Assembly: GCF_003339585.1 (NCBI RefSeq)
Contig: NZ_QPKF01000001.1
Location: 1,302,001 to 1,366,000, forward strand
Length of the DNA stretch: 64,000 nt
Direction: 5' to 3'
From: Exiguobacterium sp. RIT594
GTDB lineage: Bacteria; Bacillota; Bacilli; Exiguobacteriales; Exiguobacteriaceae
Shown: in pieces, positions 7,835 to 15,431 of the stretch
Numbering within the stretch: position 1 is the stretch's first letter
How the letters are laid out: each line of letters begins with the position of its first letter
Program-made: the position numbers and the translations under genes
Notes under the pieces: generated by a model
The model's database searches: none
The model's input: only the letters and a program-made list of their open reading frames with translations
Told to the model about the DNA's origin: nothing

Positions 7835-8734
7835 ATGGCCAAACGCCCTCTTACGCCCCGCGAATGTGAACTCGTCGTCAGCAGCCTCTACGTGATGGAG
7901 CTGATTCCATTCGAAGGCATCATGGAACGACTCGAATCCATCACATTACGCGACATCATCGGACCGGTCGCAGCCGGCGAGATGTCCCGGGATCAGGCTG
8001 CCGACGCCCTCGATCAATACATCAAAGTGCGCCGCCGCCGGTTCCGTAACGTCCCTCCGGAACATCTTTGGTCACTCGACGACCGAATGGAACAGGAAGC
8101 GTTACGGATGATTCGTAAACGTGCGCCGTTGACGGCCGGTGAAAAACTGCAACCGAAAGCGATCCCGTTTGAAATGGGGGATACGGTTGAAATGACGGTG
8201 ACGGAAGTCCAGGAACGTAACGGAAAAGTCAACGTCATCGGCAAGGTCGGCCAAGTGACGGCGAAACTGCCCGTCGCCAACCGGCAAGCGGTCAAAAGCA
8301 GTAAGACGATGTCCGCCTGGATCACCGGAATCGAAAAGAAACCGGCCTTGATCCACCTGTCGACGTCCGACTACGGGAAACACGAACCGTCCGCTGACGT
8401 CAAAGAAGCTTATGTTACGGCCATCTCTTCGCTTCGCCAGTACTTCGAGACGATGACGGTCCCGTCGACGGAAGAAGTCGATCTCGCGAAGTCACTCTTC
8501 CAACGGATGATCCGCCGTGATCAAAACGACTGGTTCACCGTCTACGTCGCAATGGGTCGTCCGCAACTCGATCACGTCCGGCGCTGGGTCAAAGTCATCC
8601 AGATGCTTGGTAAATCGTTACGCGGTGACGAGGAAGCAACACGTTTGCTCGCCTCACAGGAAGACCGGTTCTTCAAGGATGCCTTGCTCCGGGCATGTCG
8701 GGCGGCTGAAAAAAGCTTCTCGAACCCTATGTAA
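7835..8734 (+). CDS. Hypothetical protein, 299 aa, central OB-fold-like segment
   Basis: I do not recognise the family. Residues 1-100 are helical and basic (KVRRRRFR near 70). Residues about 112-180 alternate short beta-strands in a way that looks like an OB or S1-like fold (MGDTVEMTVTEVQ...VGQVTAKLP...), and residues 185-299 are helical with many Arg. Together this suggests a nucleic-acid-binding protein, which is only an inference. There is no signal or membrane segment. The ATG at 7835 has GGAAAGGAAG upstream. It is monocistronic between the extended -10 at 7792 and the terminator at 8746-8773. Confidence 0.8.
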   Translation: MAKRPLTPRECELVVSSLYVMELIPFEGIMERLESITLRDIIGPVAAGEMSRDQAADALDQYIKVRRRRFRNVPPEHLWSLDDRMEQEALRMIRKRAPLTAGEKLQPKAIPFEMGDTVEMTVTEVQERNGKVNVIGKVGQVTAKLPVANRQAVKSSKTMSAWITGIEKKPALIHLSTSDYGKHEPSADVKEAYVTAISSLRQYFETMTVPSTEEVDLAKSLFQRMIRRDQNDWFTVYVAMGRPQLDHVRRWVKVIQMLGKSLRGDEEATRLLASQEDRFFKDALLRACRAAEKSFSNPM

Positions 8735-8745
8735 GGCATTCGACT

Positions 8746-8773
8746 ACGAGGAAGTCTTTTCCTCGTTTGTTTT
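8746..8773 (+). terminator. Terminator after the 299-aa gene
   Basis: Stem ACGAGGAA/TTCCTCGT followed by TTTGTTTT. Confidence 0.8.
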
Positions 8774-8839
8774 AAAATCATTTTTCAATGACGGTCCCCC
8801 ATCTGGTTCGGCGATGAAGGGGATCGTTTTGCTGTTCAC

Positions 8840-8868
8840 AAAAAAAACCGACGGCGTGTGCCGTCGGT
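8840..8868 (-). terminator. Terminator of the 140-aa gene
   Basis: 9-bp perfect stem ACCGACGGC/GCCGTCGGT, loop GTGT, followed on the minus strand by eight T. Confidence 0.92.
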
Positions 8869-8877
8869 CAAAAGAAA

Positions 8878-9300
8878 TTATGCGATATCAATCGTTGATT
8901 CAAGTGCCCGGCAGGTCCGGCGCACGGTCGGAAGGAAATCCGTCCGTTTGGCGACTCCGCCCTCAATCAAAAAGTGCTGGATGCCTTTCGTGCGTTGAAT
9001 GGCCGTCAAGACGGTGACCAGTTCGATGAACCAGTTCGAAATCAGTTCGACGACCTGTTCATCAAATGCTGCTGCTCCATACACATCATACCCGTTCTCG
9101 CAGAGATGGTTCGGGAAACGTTCCTTGAACCGAAAAATCAGTGTAGCCGTCGTCGGAATGCAAAAGTGATCGAAGATGATCCGTTGTTCTTGATCTGTTT
9201 CTTTCTCCGTCAGTCCATCCATCATCAACTTCGGTTGACTCCCGATATTTAGAGTCCAACTTGTTTTCTTTCGTTCGCCAGTGGAAGTGATCGTTCGCAT
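8878..9300 (-). CDS. Hypothetical protein, 140 aa, with a cre-like site in its leader
   Basis: Function unknown. The protein has a beta-rich start, a part rich in Phe/His in the middle (DHFCIP..FRFKERFP), then a long hydrophobic helix (about 85-110, ELISNWFIELVTVLTAIQ) and a short end. No signal peptide. The ATG at 9300 is preferred: the in-frame ATG at 9312 touches the ribosome site AAAGGAG, although the spacing to 9300 is long (12). A promoter (9343-9372) and a cre-like palindrome (9324-9337) precede it, which points to carbon catabolite control. Confidence 0.65.
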   Translation of the reverse strand: MRTITSTGERKKTSWTLNIGSQPKLMMDGLTEKETDQEQRIIFDHFCIPTTATLIFRFKERFPNHLCENGYDVYGAAAFDEQVVELISNWFIELVTVLTAIQRTKGIQHFLIEGGVAKRTDFLPTVRRTCRALESTIDIA

Positions 9301-9323
9301 GGTTTCGTCCATCTCCTTTGATG

Positions 9324-9337
9324 TGTAAGCGTTTACC
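9324..9337. promoter_or_regulatory. cre-like CcpA operator candidate
   Basis: TGTAAGCGTTTACC fits the cre consensus TGWNANCGNTNWCA in all but the last base. It lies just downstream of the -10 element of the 140-aa gene, the usual place for CcpA repression. Confidence 0.5.
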
Positions 9338-9342
9338 TCTTC

Positions 9343-9372
9343 ATTTTACAAGCCCATCGACGGTTCCTGCAA
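9343..9372 (-). promoter_or_regulatory. Promoter of the 140-aa gene
   Basis: On the minus strand TTGCAG (9367-9372), 18 bp, TAAAAT (9343-9348). Confidence 0.5.
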
Positions 9373-9655
9373 CCGTCAAAATCTTAAAAATGAACGATGA
9401 CTTCATCTGACGTTTAGTCTAACAAATTTTCGTTGTGTTGACGATGTCAGTAATTAACATCCTCATTCCCATTTAGCTGTTTTTTAAATCCACTCTGCTC
9501 TTGTTTCATGTTAAAAATCGGACATGATCCATCAATCTTTGAAGAAGGTGTGACCGCTCTCACCGTTGCACGGGAACGGAGTTCATAAAAAAACTATTAG
9601 CGCCTTGCGAAATATGATACCATTCAGTGGAATCACAGAAAGAGGAGAGAACAAT
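9373..9655. other. Intergenic region between divergent genes
   Basis: No gene is visible. The stretch must hold the promoter of the lytic transglycosylase; TATGAT at 9613-9618 is a possible -10 but no good -35 pairs with it. I see no repeat or stable RNA structure here. Confidence 0.5.
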
Positions 9656-10339
9656 ATGCGAAAAGTTTTTCGATTAAGCATCTTGTTCGTACTGATCGTC
9701 CTCATCGGTAGTAGCATCATCTACTGGCAAAACCGGGAACGCGTCCAAAATGAGCTGTATCGCACCTATTATGGACAGTACGGTGTCCCAGCCGAGAATA
9801 TCGACATCTACGAACAAGCCGGTGACCGCTACGAGGTCGATTGGAAGTTACTTGCCGCAATCCATCGCGTCGAGACCATCTTCTCAAAATCATCCGCGAT
9901 GCAGTCTTCCGTCGGTGCACTCGGCCCTTTCCAGTTCATGCCGAAGACATGGGTCGGTTGGGGGTATGAAGGCGGAACGTCACTTGGCGACATCGAGCAT
10001 GACGGAATTGACTTAACCGATCCAGAAGCCATCAAACAATACGGTGGACTGGGTGTCGATGCAAACGGAGACGGCAAAGCCGATCCGACGAATTTGACGG
10101 ACAGCGCGCATACGGCCGCAAAGTACCTCAATCAGCACGACGTCACGAAAAATTCTGACCGAGGAACGCTTGAATCTGCCCTGTTTGAATACAATCGCAG
10201 TGAACAGTATGTCATTGACGTCCTCAACCAATACGATGCCTATCAACAAAAAATCGAATTGATTGATGCGAACGATCTCGATTTCAAGAAACAGACACTT
10301 GCCCAACTCCTTCGCATCAGCTTACGTTTGACCAACTAA
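9656..10339 (+). CDS. Membrane-anchored lytic transglycosylase (SLT/MltB-like)
   Basis: The 227-residue protein should cleave peptidoglycan glycan strands on the outer face of the membrane. Residues 1-23 form an uncleaved signal anchor. The lysozyme-like domain has the catalytic Glu73 in HRVET, then VGALGPFQFMPKTW, typical of SLT-type enzymes, and an Asp/Gly loop DANGDGKADP that looks like a calcium-binding loop, as in MltB-like enzymes. The ATG at 9656 follows AGAGGAG at good spacing; a longer frame upstream has no ribosome site. The DUF1643 gene begins 14 bp after the stop, so the two are co-transcribed. Confidence 0.88.
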   Translation: MRKVFRLSILFVLIVLIGSSIIYWQNRERVQNELYRTYYGQYGVPAENIDIYEQAGDRYEVDWKLLAAIHRVETIFSKSSAMQSSVGALGPFQFMPKTWVGWGYEGGTSLGDIEHDGIDLTDPEAIKQYGGLGVDANGDGKADPTNLTDSAHTAAKYLNQHDVTKNSDRGTLESALFEYNRSEQYVIDVLNQYDAYQQKIELIDANDLDFKKQTLAQLLRISLRLTN

Positions 10340-10353
10340 AAGGAGGCACTACC

Positions 10354-10935
10354 ATGACACAACCCGATCGTTCGTCATTGACGATTGAGGAATCGTCAAT
10401 CCGCGTCCAGACGACGTTTGACGAAGCAAAAACAAAACGTTATCTCCGCAGTTACATCTTTGATGATGTGACGGACGGCGCGCACGTAGCCGCCCTAATT
10501 TACACACCGCGGACGACAGATGCCTTTTTATCCGGCACGACGACGCAGCGTGCGTATAATTTGATGAAGAAACACATTGAAGATCCAATCAAACAATACG
10601 ATATCATCAGTCTGATGCCGGACCTGCTTGTCAGTGAAGACTTGCCGTTCGCCCAAGCCAGTTTTGACGACATCAATTACGAATTTGTCGAACAGACGTT
10701 ACGCCGGGTCAAGGAAACGAACGGTGTCGTCTTGTGCGGTTGGGGTTCACCCGGCCGTCTGATGCACCATTTGCCGGCTTACGAAAAGCTGTTTGACCAG
10801 TATGCCGACATTCTGTATTGTTCCGGTATCACTTCAAAAGGTGAACCGAACCATCTCCGGCTGACCGTCGATGACAGTCCGATGATCACGTATCCGGACA
10901 TGAAGCTGAAAGCGAAGAAATTAAAACGTAAATGA
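10354..10935 (+). CDS. DUF1643 family protein
   Basis: A 193-residue cytoplasmic protein. It carries the family marks of DUF1643: an early LIYTPRTTDAF-type strand, VVLCGWGSPG about two thirds along, and GEPNHLRL near the end. The biochemical role of the family is not known; it appears both in core genomes and near mobile elements. AAGGAGG precedes the ATG. It is the second gene of an operon with the lytic transglycosylase, closed by the terminator at 10943. Confidence 0.8.
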   Translation: MTQPDRSSLTIEESSIRVQTTFDEAKTKRYLRSYIFDDVTDGAHVAALIYTPRTTDAFLSGTTTQRAYNLMKKHIEDPIKQYDIISLMPDLLVSEDLPFAQASFDDINYEFVEQTLRRVKETNGVVLCGWGSPGRLMHHLPAYEKLFDQYADILYCSGITSKGEPNHLRLTVDDSPMITYPDMKLKAKKLKRK

Positions 10936-10942
10936 TTGTACT

Positions 10943-10983
10943 AAAGGTGTTCTTTCCGCAGGTTGCGGAAGAACACCTTTTTG
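10943..10983 (+). terminator. Terminator of the transglycosylase-DUF1643 operon
   Basis: Long stem AAAGGTGTTCTT.CCGCA/TGCGG.AGAACACCTTT with a three-base loop and T run. Confidence 0.95.
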
Positions 10984-11052
10984 GTCGACTGTTTTTTCAG
11001 CTCACTCGTTGTCCATGAGGGTATGGTCTACCCGTACCGACTGATTATCTGC

Positions 11053-11089
11053 AAAAAAAGAAGCGATGGACGTGTCCACCGCTTCTTTT
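11053..11089 (-). terminator. Strong terminator downstream of the structured RNA
   Basis: Stem AAGAAGCG.TGGAC/GTCCA.CGCTTCTT. On the minus strand it is followed by seven T, on the plus strand only by TTTT, so it mainly stops minus-strand transcripts coming from the GH31 gene or from the structured element at 11101-11251. Confidence 0.85.
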
Positions 11090-11100
11090 GAATGTTCGGA

Positions 11101-11251
11101 GATCTCCCTCGTCTTCATCCGACTCCTACAGGGAAAAGCGCAGGGAAACCTGCGCTGTCAGAGACAAACAAGACCCGGATTTGGGATTTAAGAAAATCCG
11201 AATCCTGGCTTGTGTCTCGCCTGAGGAAAGCGGATGAAAAGAGAGTGAGAG
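11101..11251 (-). ncRNA. Unknown structured RNA, three-way junction
   Basis: This 150-bp non-coding stretch can fold into a three-way junction on either strand. The closing helix pairs 11104-11110 with 11243-11249 (one mismatch) and 11114-11121 with 11231-11238 (8 bp, perfect). Arm 1 is a perfect 8-bp stem, 11137-11144 with 11149-11156, with a GAAA loop on the plus strand. Arm 2 pairs 11161-11166 with 11213-11218, 11169-11172 with 11209-11212 and 11176-11182 with 11194-11200. The minus strand is favoured because a strong terminator follows it there (11053-11089). I cannot match it to a known riboswitch, 6S, SRP or T-box pattern. It may be a 3' UTR element of the GH31 mRNA or a separate small RNA; I see no clear promoter. 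Confidence 0.5.
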
Positions 11252-11273
11252 CTTGCGCTACCTTGCTTTGTTG

Positions 11274-13649
11274 TTAAAACAACATGATTTCAAGCAGACA
11301 GTCGACCAAATCTTTCTCAAGATCCAGCGCCTGCAACTGATGCATCATATTGACCGGATCCAGTCGTTGGGACAGCAACCGGTACAGACGGTCCTTCAGG
11401 TCATAACCGATTTCCGCCTGGTCGAGGAACGTATAGAGCCGTTCCATCCGGTTATCGTTCGTCGACATGTCGACCTGGAGCGACAGGACTTGTGTCTCTC
11501 CGAGCGTCCCCAGTTCAACGGACAACGATTGGGTCTTATGGTCATAACGGCTCGGCAACACTTCTCCGTCCCGGGAGACGTGTCCTTCGTTGACACCACG
11601 CAGAATCAGTGTCACTTCGCGTTTTTCCGGCAACAGTTCCCGTTTACCGAACGGCGTTGCAATCGTCAACGTCCGGGCCGCCCAGTCGAGTTCAAATGCC
11701 GTCTCGACATTTTCCCCGTCCCGGTGTGCGACACCGACATTGTCATCTTCAAACAACGTGAACTGGTTCGAAGCGCCCGGGAAAACAAGCAGTTCGAGAT
11801 GCTCCGGATTGTGGAGCGCGTTCGAATGCTCGAGGTGTTGACCGAGCGGAATGATGGCTCCGGCTTTCGCAAGGACCCCTTGATCCTCGAGCTTACGGAA
11901 CAGACGCATCTGTTTTCCGCCCGTGTACCGGTGACCGGTGAAGAAATCAAACCAGTCCCCTTCCGGCAACCAGGCCGTTGTCGCTGCGACGTGCAGCTTC
12001 GGATTCATCGGCTCGACGATCGGTGTGACCATCAGTTCCGTTCCAAAATAATATTGGTTCGGCACGGCATACGCCAGCTCGTCTTCCGGATGTTCATAGT
12101 ACATCGGCGAGACAAGCGGCAGGCCGTCAAAGTGATTCCGGGCGTTCATCGTATAGATGTACGGGACGAGCTGGTGGCGAAGTCGTAAATACTTCTTCAT
12201 CACCTGCTCCGATTCGACCGAATAGCGCCACGGCTCTTTCCCGTTGAAGATACTCATCGTACTATGGAGGCGCATGATCGGGCTGAAGACACCGTACTGT
12301 AACCAACGGGTCGACAGTTCGTCGTCCTTCTCGCCACGCTGATGACCACCGATATCATGACTCCACCAGCCGTAGCCGATGTTCGATGCTGTTGCCGTGA
12401 AGTATGGCTGGAACTTAAGCGATGCCCAGGAAATCAATGTGTCGCCCGAGAAACCGACCGGATAGCGATGACTGCCGGGTCCGGCATACCGTGAGAAAAT
12501 CAGCGGACGATTGCCGTCGCGGGCGATATCGAGCGCATGGTAATGATTGAGCATCCAAAGCGGATCAAGCCCCTTCATCTTCGAGTTGGCACCTTGTTGC
12601 CAATCGATCCACCAGAAGTCGACCCCGTCGGCTTCGTGCGGATGATGCAGTTTCGTAAAGTAGTGTTCGATGAATTCACGGTCCGAGAAATCAAACGGGA
12701 TCCGGTCTTCGGTCTCCGGGTCGACGCCCATCGCGACCGCCATCGCTTCGTACGCTTCCTCAAATCCGCGGACACCGTCTGCCGGGTGCAGGTTGAGCGT
12801 CACCATCCGGTCGTCATCTTTCAACCATTGCAGGAAACCTTTCGGATCCGGGAACAAATCGCGGTTCCACGTGTAACCCGTCCAGCCGCTGCCGTATTTC
12901 TCCGGAATATCCGTCACATGCCAGTCCATGTCGATGACACTGACCGAGAACGGCACATCTTCCGTCTTGAAGCGGGTCATTAAATCCTTGTACTCTTTTT
13001 CGTTATAGCGCCAGTACCGGCTCCACCAGTTCCCGAGGACTTGCCGCGGTAACATCGGTGTCGGACCGGTCAAACGGTAAAAATCCTTCAGTGCCTGTTT
13101 ATAGTCGTGACCGTAACCGAAGTAATAGATGTCCTGCGCCCCTTCTTGACGGGGTTCGACGAAATGATCTTCCGTCAGGACGAATGACGCCGAGTCATCG
13201 ATGGCCGCATAACCTTGGCGGGAGATGATTCCCTCTTCGAGAGGAATCTCACCGTCAGCATGGTCAAGCGTCCGCGCCGTTCCTTTAAGGGTCCGGAGGG
13301 GACCGCCGTACGTGTAACGGCTGTAATACGTACTGAAGTTTCCAAGGACGTCGATGTAAAGGGTGTTCGACGCAAACGGTCCTTTCGTATAATGCAAATG
13401 GACGTGTTCCGTGATGATTTGCAGTTCCGTCTCGTCCTCGACGATCCGGTACGAGGGCACCGGAAAATCGCGGTTCCAGACGGTTTGGGTCGGACGATCT
13501 TCAAATCGTCCGTCTGCTGCGTACTCGAGTCGAATCAGACGACTGGTGAGAACGGTGAAGCGGTATGTGTCCCCTTGGACAATTGCTTCCGGTCGTGCCA
13601 ATGGTTTCATGTCTCGGGTATAGAAATGGGATTCGTCAATTGTGCGCAT
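11274..13649 (-). CDS. GH31 family alpha-glucosidase
   Basis: A 791-residue cytoplasmic glycoside hydrolase of family 31, expected to release glucose (or xylose) from alpha-linked oligosaccharides. It has the N-terminal beta-sandwich (about 1-200), the TIM barrel (about 200-540) with nucleophile Asp349 in WWIDW and acid/base Asp403 in GFSGDTLISW, and C-terminal beta domains; about 90 extra residues at the end are helical and less typical. There is no signal peptide, so substrates are imported first. The ATG at 13649 has no good ribosome site, which is unusual and makes the start less sure. A promoter and a LacI-type operator lie upstream, suggesting sugar control. Confidence 0.9.
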   Translation of the reverse strand: MRTIDESHFYTRDMKPLARPEAIVQGDTYRFTVLTSRLIRLEYAADGRFEDRPTQTVWNRDFPVPSYRIVEDETELQIITEHVHLHYTKGPFASNTLYIDVLGNFSTYYSRYTYGGPLRTLKGTARTLDHADGEIPLEEGIISRQGYAAIDDSASFVLTEDHFVEPRQEGAQDIYYFGYGHDYKQALKDFYRLTGPTPMLPRQVLGNWWSRYWRYNEKEYKDLMTRFKTEDVPFSVSVIDMDWHVTDIPEKYGSGWTGYTWNRDLFPDPKGFLQWLKDDDRMVTLNLHPADGVRGFEEAYEAMAVAMGVDPETEDRIPFDFSDREFIEHYFTKLHHPHEADGVDFWWIDWQQGANSKMKGLDPLWMLNHYHALDIARDGNRPLIFSRYAGPGSHRYPVGFSGDTLISWASLKFQPYFTATASNIGYGWWSHDIGGHQRGEKDDELSTRWLQYGVFSPIMRLHSTMSIFNGKEPWRYSVESEQVMKKYLRLRHQLVPYIYTMNARNHFDGLPLVSPMYYEHPEDELAYAVPNQYYFGTELMVTPIVEPMNPKLHVAATTAWLPEGDWFDFFTGHRYTGGKQMRLFRKLEDQGVLAKAGAIIPLGQHLEHSNALHNPEHLELLVFPGASNQFTLFEDDNVGVAHRDGENVETAFELDWAARTLTIATPFGKRELLPEKREVTLILRGVNEGHVSRDGEVLPSRYDHKTQSLSVELGTLGETQVLSLQVDMSTNDNRMERLYTFLDQAEIGYDLKDRLYRLLSQRLDPVNMMHQLQALDLEKDLVDCLLEIMLF

Positions 13650-13698
13650 ACGGGATCAGGACGCGAACGCCCTTGTCACTTCCTTCCAAAAATGAATG

Positions 13699-13712
13699 TG
13701 CAACCGATTACA
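13699..13712. promoter_or_regulatory. LacI/GalR-family operator (or cre) upstream of GH31
   Basis: TGCAACCGATTACA matches the palindromic pattern TGNAANCGNTTNCA of LacI-family regulators with central CG. It lies just downstream of the -10 of the GH31 promoter, a repression position. It could be bound by a MalR-like regulator or by CcpA. Confidence 0.55.
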
Positions 13713-13719
13713 CTACTAG

Positions 13720-13747
13720 TGTATAAGAGTTGTTGTTCCCGTTTCAA
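13720..13747 (-). promoter_or_regulatory. Promoter of the GH31 gene
   Basis: On the minus strand TTGAAA (13742-13747), 16 bp, TATACA (13720-13725); TACACT two bases further is an alternative -10 with 18-bp spacing. Confidence 0.5.
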
Positions 13748-13760
13748 GTGACAACTAATC

Positions 13761-13798
13761 AAAAAACGCACCAAACCCCTGAAAAAAGGGAGGTGCGC
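13761..13798 (-). terminator. Terminator of cls
   Basis: Stem CGCACC...CCC/GGG.GGTGCG followed on the minus strand by six T, seven bases past the stop. Confidence 0.85.
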
Positions 13799-13804
13799 TT
13801 TGGA

Positions 13805-15328
13805 TCACAACAACGGTGAAATCAAACGGGAGAACGATTCAAAAATCCGGAACCGCATCGGCCGTTTGACATAATCCGCCGAGGACAGCTGGATCGAGAC
13901 GTCGAAATCATCGATGAAATCGCGTTCGAGCCGGGCGGCACTCTCGGAATCATACATAAAGGCCATCAGTTCATAGTTCAGGACGAAACTGCGGATATCC
14001 ATGTTCGCCGTTCCGACGACGGCAATCTTTCCATCGACGAGGAACAGTTTGGCATGGACGAAATGACGGTTGTACGTATAAATTTTGACACCATCACTCA
14101 ATAACGGACCGAAGTACGAACGCGTTCCATAGTAGGACGTAAAACTGTCACCCTTACCCGGCGTCAGAATCCGAACGTCGAGTCCGGCACGTGCCGCGAG
14201 GCGGAGCAATGTCATCGTCTCGTTATCCGGAATCAGATACGGCGTCGAAATCCAGATCGAGCGCTGGGCCGAGATGATGGCGGCAATCAACGCGTTCCGG
14301 ATCGCCGGATCTTTTGACGTCGGTCCACTCGTCACGACCTGGACCGCGCCGTCGGTCTCGACATCGTGTTTCGGGAAGTATTGATCGATTGCCCCTTCGC
14401 CGGCAAACGTCTCCCACGTATCACTGCCTTCTAAATGGGCATAGAGCCAATCGTCGAGGAACGTTGCCTGCAGTTCCTTGACGGCCCGTCCTTCGAGCCG
14501 AAGGTGGGTATCGCGCCAAAAGCCGAACTTCTTACTTTTACCGTCATACTCGTCGCCGACGTTCAGTCCACCGGTAAAACCGATTTTGCCATCGACGACA
14601 ACGATTTTCCGGTGATTGCGGAAGTTCGCCGTAAAGATGAACAACGGACTGGAGATGGGATCATAGGCGGCAATCTTTGCCCCGGCTTCCCGGAGCGGTT
14701 TCAAAAATCCTTCGCCGAGCATGTAACTGCCAAGACCGTCAAACATGAACCGGACTTCGACCCCGTCATTCAACCGGTCAATCAATGCTTCCCGGATCGC
14801 CTGCCCGGTCTCGTCGTTCCGGTAAATGTAATACTGGATGTGAACATGGTGCTTGGCGGAGCGGATCATCCGGAGAATTTCCGGGAACGTCTCGTTGCCG
14901 TTCGTCAGGATTTGACTGGCTGTATGGACGTCGACCCCACCACCACCGAAGTTACGGATTGTATTGGCAAGCTTCAGGTGGTTTGGCGGCAACTCACTGA
15001 CCGCGAGCGACCGGACGGGACGGATTGCCTGTTTCAGCAACATCCGTTCATCGTGCGACCGCCGGTTCCGGCGACGGCGGCGCGGATTGCGCCCGAACAT
15101 CATCCAGATGATGACACCGAGAATCGGTAAGAAGATCAAAACTAAAAACCAGGCAATCGTCGACTCCGCCGTCCGGTTCTCGATGAAGATAATCATGATG
15201 ACGGCCAAAGGTACGACGGTCGCGGAAATCGTCAAAACATAAAACAGGTAGCCCAATTGGTATAGTCCCCAAATGATTCCGCCTGCGACTAAAAACACGA
15301 GCGCGAACTGTAAAATCCGATTGCGCAC
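13805..15328 (-). CDS. cls: Cardiolipin synthase
   Basis: A membrane-bound phospholipase-D-superfamily enzyme that joins two phosphatidylglycerol molecules into cardiolipin and glycerol. The 507 residues start with two to three membrane segments (about 5-28, 30-50, 58-78), then a basic loop (RRRRRNRR) and two PLD domains. The two HKD motifs are His239-Lys241-Asp246 (HRKIVVVDG) and His425-Lys427-Asp432 (HAKLFLVDG). The length is normal for Bacillales Cls. The start is GTG at 15328 with AGGAGG at good spacing. The gene is monocistronic with its own terminator. Confidence 0.95.
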   Translation of the reverse strand: MRNRILQFALVFLVAGGIIWGLYQLGYLFYVLTISATVVPLAVIMIIFIENRTAESTIAWFLVLIFLPILGVIIWMMFGRNPRRRRRNRRSHDERMLLKQAIRPVRSLAVSELPPNHLKLANTIRNFGGGGVDVHTASQILTNGNETFPEILRMIRSAKHHVHIQYYIYRNDETGQAIREALIDRLNDGVEVRFMFDGLGSYMLGEGFLKPLREAGAKIAAYDPISSPLFIFTANFRNHRKIVVVDGKIGFTGGLNVGDEYDGKSKKFGFWRDTHLRLEGRAVKELQATFLDDWLYAHLEGSDTWETFAGEGAIDQYFPKHDVETDGAVQVVTSGPTSKDPAIRNALIAAIISAQRSIWISTPYLIPDNETMTLLRLAARAGLDVRILTPGKGDSFTSYYGTRSYFGPLLSDGVKIYTYNRHFVHAKLFLVDGKIAVVGTANMDIRSFVLNYELMAFMYDSESAARLERDFIDDFDVSIQLSSADYVKRPMRFRIFESFSRLISPLL

Positions 15329-15391
15329 TAGACTTCCTCCTCTATAACGTACTCTGTTCTTCTAATTCCCTGTCTTCTCTAAAAATATAGC

Positions 15392-15420
15392 AAAAAAAGA
15401 AACCACAGATGTGATTTCTT
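15392..15420 (-). terminator. Terminator of yciC
   Basis: Stem AAGAAA.CAC/GTG.TTTCTT with loop AGAT, followed on the minus strand by seven T. Confidence 0.8.
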
Positions 15421-15431
15421 GAAAAGTTGAC

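Noticed and set aside
8517-9017. 166-codon frame on the plus strand
   Set aside because: It overlaps the 299-aa gene, a terminator and the antisense of the 140-aa gene; a shadow frame.
11092-11277. 61-codon frame on the plus strand
   Set aside because: It coincides with the three-way-junction RNA; its composition follows the helices and no ribosome site is present.
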